Assembly: GCA_000754455.1 (NCBI GenBank)
Contig: JNSE01000032.1
Coordinates: 1-30,044 of the forward strand
DNA: 30,044 nucleotides
Origin: an actinobacterium acAMD-2
GTDB lineage: Bacteria > Actinomycetota > Actinomycetes > UBA12327
Direction of reading: 5' to 3'
Positions within the stretch are counted from its first letter, which is position 1; the number at the start of each line of letters is the position of its first letter. The translations under genes were made by a program, and so were the position numbers. The notes under the pieces were generated by a model. The model saw nothing but the letters and a program-made list of their open reading frames with translations. It made no database searches and had not been told where the DNA came from. This document shows, piece after piece, positions 24,542 through 30,044 of the stretch.

Positions 24542-24585
24542 GGGGAAGTCCCCCCACCCGGCTTGACCTATTCTCAAGGTTGAGT
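24542..24585 (-). promoter_or_regulatory. HAIR-like HspR operator and palindrome upstream of dnaK
   Basis: CTTGA (24562-24566) and TCAAG (24574-24578) form an inverted repeat with 7 bases between, about 50-67 bases before the dnaK start; an extra TTGAGT half-site follows at 24580-24585. The HAIR consensus recognised by HspR is CTTGAGT-N7-ACTCAAG, so the half-sites match but the spacing is 4 bases shorter and the inner bases differ. GGGGA-AG-TCCCC (24542-24553) is a second palindrome nearer dnaK. Operator function is inferred from location and the hspR gene in the operon; no -10/-35 pair could be set with confidence. Confidence 0.4.
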
Positions 24586-24744
24586 CGAGGTGGCGCAACT
24601 TCACTCATACTAACCGGCGCAGGGTCAAGACTATTCCCTGGGGTGCCGAAGTACTTCGTAACCCTTTGGCTGAGGCGTGAACCTGGCTCCAGCCCTTACC
24701 GTCTTACCTACGGTCGCAACCAGCGATTAGGTCGAGGAGAAGCC
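24586..24744 (+). promoter_or_regulatory. Structured leader upstream of the pentapeptide-repeat gene
   Basis: This region between dnaK and the + strand gene has a perfect 12-bp palindrome CGAAGTACTTCG (24647-24658), a second pair ACCGT/ACGGT (24698-24702, 24710-24714) and, at its end, the ribosome-binding site GAGGAGAAG ahead of the ATG at 24745. It may hold the promoter, an operator or a cis-acting RNA. No known riboswitch class could be matched with confidence. Confidence 0.3.
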
Positions 24745-27609
24745 ATGATCACGCGTACCCGTCAAAATGTCGCCATCGCCATCGCTGCGGTGTTGACCAC
24801 CAGTGGCTTGGCTCTCGCCAGCCCGACGGCTGCGCTCGCCGTCACGTGTCCCACCGTTGACCCCGTCACCTTCGCCGTGACTCCTGCAGCCTCGTCCGAC
24901 GTGGACTGGAGCGGGTGCGACCTCACCGGAGCAAACCTTCAATCCGCGGAACTTAATGGCGCGAACCTGGATGGCGCGAATTTGACGAATGCGAATTTGA
25001 CGGATGCGACTGGACCACGTGGCACGTTTATCGGGACCAACTTCACCAATGCGAACCTGACCTCGTTCAACGGTTATCTCGCTGACTTCACGTCAGCTAA
25101 CTTCACCGGTGCTGATCTGCGGGAAATCAATTTCAATACATCAACAGTTGTGAATGCGACTTTGATCAATGTGCAGATGGCTCGCGCCAACCTACGCTCG
25201 GCTGATTTCACGGCCGCGACGCTTGGCAACATCACATCGGGTGGAATAACCGGATCTTCAGTTTCGCCAGTGGCCATATTTCCGGCCGGATGGTCGGTCG
25301 TCAGTGGTGTCCTGGTTGAACCTTCTGCGGAATGCCCCACGGTTGATGCTGGGACAGGAGATGTCTCCAAGCCGGTCCCTGCACCTGGGGTGAACTGGAG
25401 CACGTGTGACTTGACGGGGGCAAATCTGGCCAGCCAAGACCTCACCGGAGCCCAGTTCGTCAACGCGACGTTGACTGATGCCAATCTGACCGGGGCCACC
25501 ATCAGCGGGGCCAACTTCACTGGCGCCAACCTCTTGCGCGTGGCACTGGGCTCAGCCACCGGAACTGGCGCTGCCTTCAACTACGCAACCGGCGGTCAGT
25601 GGGGAGCCATTCTTGCAACCTTGAACGATTGCGATTTCGATCATGCAAACGTCGCGTACTCATCGTTGCAAGATGCGACTATTCACAATGCCAACTTCAA
25701 CTACGGAACGCTTATTGGGAGCACGCTAGACCGCGCTGAGTTCAACAACTCCACGTTTGCTTCCACCCTGCTCTCCGCTGCAAATATTGATTTGACCAAC
25801 TTCACCAACGTTACTTTTTCCGCTATATCCGCACGCGGCCTGACCGGCGGAACCGAGGCTGGGAAAGAACCAACTCTGCCTACCGACTGGAAGCTCGTGA
25901 GCGGATTGCTTTTAGGACCAACAGTTAATTTGAATAACGCAGATTTGACCGGACTTGATCTGACTAATGTCAATGTCACGGATGCCAGGATGACGGATTC
26001 GACTCTCACGAATGCCACCCTCACGGGTCTGACCCTCACGGGGGCCATACTCCGTGGCGTCACTACAGGTGGCTTGGTGGGAGCCCCTGCTGCGCTACCC
26101 ACTGACTGGCAGGTAACCAACGGTTACCTGATCGGCCCAGAAGCAAATTTGCTCGGTGCTGACCTAGCGGGTCAAGACCTTGATGACGCCGTCTTGCAGT
26201 CGGCCAACCTGACCAACGCCTCCTTGGAGAATGCCTCGCTGAAGGGTGCAGACCTCAGCGGAGCAAATCTAGCCGACGCGTACCTGTCATTCGCCGACCT
26301 CACTAATGCTGACCTCGCTTCCGCCAACTTGGCAGATACCTATCTTTATCGGTCAATACTTGCTGGTGTCTCATCGGGAAGCGTTAGTGGAACCCCCGCC
26401 AGCCTGCCGGCCTCGTGGCACTTGGTAAACGGCTATCTCCTCGGCCAAGGCGCCAACCTCACCGGCGCAATTCTTAACGCGCGGAATTTGTCCAACTACA
26501 ACCTCACCGACGCCAACTTCACCGGTGCTGATTTAACCGGTGCTGATTTATCTAACGCAGTGTTAGTGGCAGCCAACTTCACTGATACGTGGGCTGACGA
26601 CGCCGACTTCACACGTGCCAACCTGGACGGCGCCACCATGACGCGCACGCTGGCCAACTACGCCAGCTTCGCCAACGCGATCATGACCTCCGCCAGCGTG
26701 GAAAATGCCACCCTGGATAACGCCAACCTAACCTATCTCAATGGTCGCGATGCATCCTTTAAGGGCAGCAGCCTGCAGGACGCCAACCTTAAGTACTCAA
26801 GCCTGTATTCAGCGGACTTAACCAACGCCAATTTGCGTAATGCGGCTAACGCATCCACGGCGAACCTCAACGCCATAACGTGGAACAACACCACCTGTGT
26901 CGATGGCACTAACTCCGACCAACACAACGGGGCATCGTGCCTCAACGGGATGGACACGACCAAGCCCACCGCATCAATGACTGCACCCACTGCCACGTTC
27001 CAGTCGGGATCAAGTTTCACCGTCGGGTGGTCAGGTTCGGACGGTTCCGGATCAGGCGTTCGTCATTACGACGTGTGGTCTCAAACCAACGGGGGTACCT
27101 GGACTCTGTGGAAGAACGACACCACGGGAACTAGTGCCAGCTTCCCAGGAACTGCTACCGCAGGAGCTCGTTACTGCTTCATCGCCAAGGCCACGGACAA
27201 GGCCGGTTACACCTCGAACTATTCATCATCAAAGTGCACGGTTGTGCCGATTGACGATCACTCGTTGGCCAAGAGCTCGGGTTGGAGCAGTTCAACCTCT
27301 GCCAGTGGTTACCTCAACCGCACGTACTACTCGACCACGAGCAGCAACAAGTACTTGATCACCACCTCCTCAAAGAGCGGTGTCCGCCAAGTCTCTGTCC
27401 TTGCTTACAAGTGTTCGTCGTGTGGATCAATTGCCGTCTATGTAGGCAGCACCAAGATCGGCACGTACTCACTGAAGAAGTCTGGATCTGCGACTCGTTC
27501 CCTAGTCACGACCGCGCGCTTTAGCTCCAAGTCGGGCAAAGTCAAAGTCGTAACCACCACTTCAGGCAAGACCGTCCGCATTGACGGTGTGGGAATCAGC
27601 ACCTCCTAA
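24745..27609 (+). CDS. Secreted modular pentapeptide-repeat protein with C-terminal adhesin-like domains
   Basis: A 954-residue exported protein. An N-terminal signal peptide (basic MITRTRQN, hydrophobic core, AALA cleavage near residue 32) is followed by some 700 residues of pentapeptide repeats of the A(D/N)L-x-x type, expected to form long right-handed beta-helices. Two similar openings (CPTVD...DWSGCDLTGANL and CPTVD...NWSTCDLTGANL) and four copies of a connector (G-x-LP-x-x-W-x-L/V-x-x-G-Y/V-L) split the helix into modules. Residues about 736-840 look like a fibronectin/Ig-type domain beginning TKPTASMTAPTA, and the last 110 resemble a small jelly roll rich in Ser/Thr/Lys. The upstream open frame lacks family features, and GAGGAGAAG precedes the chosen ATG. 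No LPXTG anchor or C-terminal membrane helix is present, so it is released or held non-covalently. The function is unknown. Confidence 0.9.
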   Translation: MITRTRQNVAIAIAAVLTTSGLALASPTAALAVTCPTVDPVTFAVTPAASSDVDWSGCDLTGANLQSAELNGANLDGANLTNANLTDATGPRGTFIGTNFTNANLTSFNGYLADFTSANFTGADLREINFNTSTVVNATLINVQMARANLRSADFTAATLGNITSGGITGSSVSPVAIFPAGWSVVSGVLVEPSAECPTVDAGTGDVSKPVPAPGVNWSTCDLTGANLASQDLTGAQFVNATLTDANLTGATISGANFTGANLLRVALGSATGTGAAFNYATGGQWGAILATLNDCDFDHANVAYSSLQDATIHNANFNYGTLIGSTLDRAEFNNSTFASTLLSAANIDLTNFTNVTFSAISARGLTGGTEAGKEPTLPTDWKLVSGLLLGPTVNLNNADLTGLDLTNVNVTDARMTDSTLTNATLTGLTLTGAILRGVTTGGLVGAPAALPTDWQVTNGYLIGPEANLLGADLAGQDLDDAVLQSANLTNASLENASLKGADLSGANLADAYLSFADLTNADLASANLADTYLYRSILAGVSSGSVSGTPASLPASWHLVNGYLLGQGANLTGAILNARNLSNYNLTDANFTGADLTGADLSNAVLVAANFTDTWADDADFTRANLDGATMTRTLANYASFANAIMTSASVENATLDNANLTYLNGRDASFKGSSLQDANLKYSSLYSADLTNANLRNAANASTANLNAITWNNTTCVDGTNSDQHNGASCLNGMDTTKPTASMTAPTATFQSGSSFTVGWSGSDGSGSGVRHYDVWSQTNGGTWTLWKNDTTGTSASFPGTATAGARYCFIAKATDKAGYTSNYSSSKCTVVPIDDHSLAKSSGWSSSTSASGYLNRTYYSTTSSNKYLITTSSKSGVRQVSVLAYKCSSCGSIAVYVGSTKIGTYSLKKSGSATRSLVTTARFSSKSGKVKVVTTTSGKTVRIDGVGISTS
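25231..26448 (+). repeat. Four-copy connector repeat inside the pentapeptide-repeat protein
   Basis: Copies lie at about 25231-25326, 25822-25920, 26056-26139 and 26362-26448. Each encodes a segment of about 28-33 residues of the form (S/T)-G-G-(I/L/V)-x-G-x-P...LP-x-x-W-x-(L/V)-(V/T)-x-G-(Y/V/L)-L-x-(G/E)-P. The first copy has FPAGWSVVSGVLVEP, the third LPTDWQVTNGYLIGP. The copies are diverged at DNA level, so this is an old protein repeat rather than a recent tandem duplication. Confidence 0.75.
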
Positions 27610-27703
27610 TCTTGGTCAGCCGTCGTGCTGGTGACCCTGGGGTTGATTACGCTAGGGGCACGAGCGCACGACCGACTGCGCCTGAGGTGAGAAGGATTCA
27701 CAC

Positions 27704-29896
27704 GTGGACAACATGACTGTGCGCCTAGTGCTCGGTTTGGGCCTCACTGTTGTGCTCTTGGGCGCTGCCCTTTCTCGCGCGCGTTACTTGTATCGCGTCG
27801 CCATGACCGGACAGCCAGCCCTTGCGCGTGAAGACCAGCCCAAGAAGTTTGTCGTTGCACAACTCGAAGAAGTGTTGGGCCAACGCAAGCTCTTGAAATG
27901 GACGATCCCCGGTCTTGCCCACTTCCTCGCTTTCTGGGGATTCCTCGTTTTAGGTCTAACGATCATTGAGGCCTACGGTGCCCTCTTTGTCGCCGACTTC
28001 TATGTTCCCGTCATCGGTACGTGGCCCATCGTTGGTTTTGCTGAAGACCTCTTCGGACTTTTGGTGCTTGTCGCCGTCATCATGTTCACCGCGATCCGCA
28101 TCAAGAACAATCCTGGTCGACAGGGGCGTTCTTCTCGCTTCTACGGATCACACCTAGGTGCTGCCTGGCTCGTGCTGTTCATGATCTTTAACGTCGTGTG
28201 GACGTTGTTCCTATACCGCGGTGCTCAGATCAACACCGGAGTGTTTCCGTTCAAGAGTGGCGCGTTCGTTTCGGAGTGGACTGCTGGGCTGCTTGAACCA
28301 TTGGGCGAGCCAACCAACGAGATCCTCGAAACCGTCGGAATTTTGCTCCAAATCGCCGTTGTTTTGGTCTTCCTCCTCATCGTGCTCTACAGCAAGCATG
28401 CCCACATCTTCTTGGCTCCGATCAACGTCTCGTTTGCTCGTAAACCCAATGCCCTTGGCGCACTCAAGCCCATGCACGTCGGTGGCAAGCCCATCAACTT
28501 TGAAGACATTGACGAACTCGATGAAAACGCCTCCTTGGGTGTGGGCAAAATCGAAGACTTCACCTGGAAGGGTTTTCTCGACTTTGGCACCTGCACTGAA
28601 TGCGGTCGTTGCCAATCCCAATGCCCCGCGTGGAATACCGAAAAGCCACTATCGCCCAAGTTGTTGATCATGAACTTGCGTGACCACGCCTTTGCTAAGG
28701 CCCCGTATCTGTTGGCTGAATCCAACCCGACGTACCTGGGTTCACATGGTGGATCAACTCCAGCTGCTCCCATTGATATTTCAGCTCTTCCACAAAGTGC
28801 ACAGGACGCACTTGATCGTCCACTGGTGGGACCATCCGAAACCGACCCGCACGGATTTTCCTTTGCAGGTGGAGTCATTGACCCAGAAGTTCTCTGGTCG
28901 TGCACCACGTGTGGCGCATGTGTTGAGCAGTGCCCCGTTGACATTGAGCACGTCGATCACATCGTGGACATGCGTCGCTACCAAGTCTTGATGGAGTCCA
29001 CGTTCCCCACCGAGCTGTCCGGCCTGTTCAAGAACCTGGAAAACAAGGGCAATCCGTGGGGGATGAACGCCAGCGATCGCTTGGCCTGGGCCGCCGACCT
29101 AGACTTTGAGGTCAAGGTCATTGGTTCTGACGTCGAAAGCGCCGAAGAAGTGGACTACCTGTTCTGGGTAGGCTGCGCTGGAGCGTACGAAGACCGTGCA
29201 AAGAAGACCACCCAGGCTGTGGCCGAACTTCTCAACATCGCCGGCGTGGATTTTGCCGTTCTCGGTGATGGTGAAACCTGTTCAGGCGATTCTGCGCGAC
29301 GCTCGGGTAACGAATTCCTTTTCCAAATGCTGGCTATGCAAAACGTGGAAACGCTCAACGAAGTCAAGGCCAAGAAGATCGTTGTTACCTGCGCACACTG
29401 CTTCAACACGTTGGCGAATGAATACCCTCAACTGGGTGGCATGTACGAAGTCGTTCATCACTCACAACTTCTTGACACCCTTGTTGCCGAAGGACGCTTG
29501 ACTCCGGTCAACCCCATTGACGAATCCGTTACGTACCACGACCCGTGTTACCTCGGGCGGCACAACAAGATCTACTCACCACCACGATCGCTCGTTAACG
29601 CCGTGCCCGGTATCGAAGTCAAGGAAATGGAACGCAATCGCGATCGAGGCTTCTGCTGTGGTGCCGGTGGCGCGCGCATGTGGATGGAAGAAACCCTCGG
29701 CACGCGGGTTAACACCAACCGCACAGAAGAGGCCATCGCTACTGGGGCCGACACGATTGCGATCGCATGCCCGTTCTGTCGCGTGATGATCAGCGATGGT
29801 GTGGCAGCCGTTCAGTCCGACAAGGAACAGGCTGACCAGGTCAAGGTTGTTGACGTGTCCCAGCTCTTGCTGGAGTCAATCAAGCCACGCGTTTAA
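27704..29896 (+). CDS. Membrane iron-sulfur oxidoreductase, EtfD-like (Rv0338c family)
   Basis: A 730-residue membrane protein. The first 240 residues form about six hydrophobic helices of a NarI-like heme/quinone module (AHFLAFWGFLVLGLTIIEAYGA and others). Two [4Fe-4S] motifs follow: CTECGRCQSQCP near residue 297 and CTTCGACVEQCP near residue 400. Then come two CCG (HdrD/GlpC-like) domains with VGCAG, CSGDSAR, CAHCFNTL, HDPCYLGR, CCGAGGARMW and CPFC. This is the architecture of mycobacterial Rv0338c, named EtfD, which takes electrons from acyl-CoA dehydrogenases through EtfBA to menaquinone. GTG start; AGAAGGA lies 7 bases upstream. A pyruvate-like or lactate-type heterodisulfide reductase function is an alternative. 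Confidence 0.9.
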   Translation: MDNMTVRLVLGLGLTVVLLGAALSRARYLYRVAMTGQPALAREDQPKKFVVAQLEEVLGQRKLLKWTIPGLAHFLAFWGFLVLGLTIIEAYGALFVADFYVPVIGTWPIVGFAEDLFGLLVLVAVIMFTAIRIKNNPGRQGRSSRFYGSHLGAAWLVLFMIFNVVWTLFLYRGAQINTGVFPFKSGAFVSEWTAGLLEPLGEPTNEILETVGILLQIAVVLVFLLIVLYSKHAHIFLAPINVSFARKPNALGALKPMHVGGKPINFEDIDELDENASLGVGKIEDFTWKGFLDFGTCTECGRCQSQCPAWNTEKPLSPKLLIMNLRDHAFAKAPYLLAESNPTYLGSHGGSTPAAPIDISALPQSAQDALDRPLVGPSETDPHGFSFAGGVIDPEVLWSCTTCGACVEQCPVDIEHVDHIVDMRRYQVLMESTFPTELSGLFKNLENKGNPWGMNASDRLAWAADLDFEVKVIGSDVESAEEVDYLFWVGCAGAYEDRAKKTTQAVAELLNIAGVDFAVLGDGETCSGDSARRSGNEFLFQMLAMQNVETLNEVKAKKIVVTCAHCFNTLANEYPQLGGMYEVVHHSQLLDTLVAEGRLTPVNPIDESVTYHDPCYLGRHNKIYSPPRSLVNAVPGIEVKEMERNRDRGFCCGAGGARMWMEETLGTRVNTNRTEEAIATGADTIAIACPFCRVMISDGVAAVQSDKEQADQVKVVDVSQLLLESIKPRV

Positions 29897-30044
29897 TGCT
29901 TTTACGGCTCAATGTCGGTGCGGTGGAACGACTGGTGTGACTTCGATGGTGTCGGACCACGCTGACCTTGGTAACGCGAGCCATACAGGCTCGATCCGTA
30001 CGGGTGCTCAGCCGGTGACGACAACCGAATGAAGCACAACTGAC
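29897..30044. other. Non-coding tail of the window
   Basis: No gene start is supported here. The only visible structure is a small stem CGAGCC/GGCTCG (29977-29982, 29988-29993) with loop ATACA. There is no T-tract and no recognised RNA. Confidence 0.3.

Noticed and set aside
24626..24744. TPP riboswitch before the pentapeptide-repeat gene
   Set aside because: Order of GGGGTGCC, GGCTGAG and GAACCTG is suggestive, but the essential CUGAGA reads CTGAGG, the closing stems do not pair properly, and the downstream gene has no link to thiamine.
24586..24744. c-di-AMP (ydaO) riboswitch
   Set aside because: The conserved GCCGAA-CCGACAGCTAACC-type block is not present; only scattered G-rich resemblances.
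27614..27636. Intrinsic terminator after the pentapeptide-repeat gene
   Set aside because: GGTCA/TGACC arms are only five bases, with an uneven interior and no T-tract.

Overview
The window reads as a chromosomal segment of an actinobacterium (Actinomycetota) of moderately high G+C. The clearest evidence is the dnaK-grpE-dnaJ-hspR heat-shock operon with a MerR-type HspR. Supporting evidence is a set of genes that lie near one another in mycobacteria: a DUF3151 protein, class II fbaA, a DedA protein, pyrE, and an EtfD/Rv0338c-like membrane iron-sulfur protein. GTG starts are common. I cannot name the genus; a free-living environmental (possibly aquatic) lineage is only a guess.

Region 1 (1-244) is a non-coding leader with four consecutive stem-loops that I cannot assign to a known RNA. 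Region 2 (245-13396) is a catabolic island. It holds (a) a two-gene + operon of a Rieske oxygenase and a protein resembling red chlorophyll catabolite reductase / ferredoxin-dependent bilin reductases; (b) an HMG-CoA-lyase-type gene divergent from a cysteine amidohydrolase plus a Dabb protein; (c) a seven-gene minus-strand operon running from 11968 down to 4333: flavin reductase fused to a degenerate HMGL-like domain, a calycin-like protein, an aldehyde dehydrogenase, a family III CoA-transferase, a maleate-isomerase-like protein lacking both catalytic cysteines, an isocitrate-lyase/dimethylmalate-lyase-type enzyme, and a second aldehyde dehydrogenase; (d) a divergent class III aminotransferase.

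Region 3 (13400-20580) is mostly housekeeping: DUF3151, an orphan AbiEi-like protein, fbaA, DedA, pyrE, an LpqC-like lipoprotein esterase and a DapC-like aminotransferase. Region 4 (19495-24511, minus strand) is the heat-shock operon, ending in an acyl-CoA-dehydrogenase-like gene coupled to hspR by a 4-base overlap. Region 5 (24745-29896) holds a large secreted modular pentapeptide-repeat protein and the EtfD-like protein, which in mycobacteria passes electrons from acyl-CoA oxidation to menaquinone.

The most interesting idea is that region 2 encodes breakdown of a linear tetrapyrrole or a related heterocycle. The Rieske plus RCCR-like pair mirrors the two consecutive plant enzymes of chlorophyll breakdown (pheophorbide a oxygenase, then RCC reductase). 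The amidase, maleate-isomerase-like and dimethylmalate-lyase-like genes would suit substituted maleamates and maleates, the kind of fragments expected from oxidised pyrroles. This pathway is inference. The individual family calls, the missing cysteines and the fused degenerate domain are visible in the sequence.
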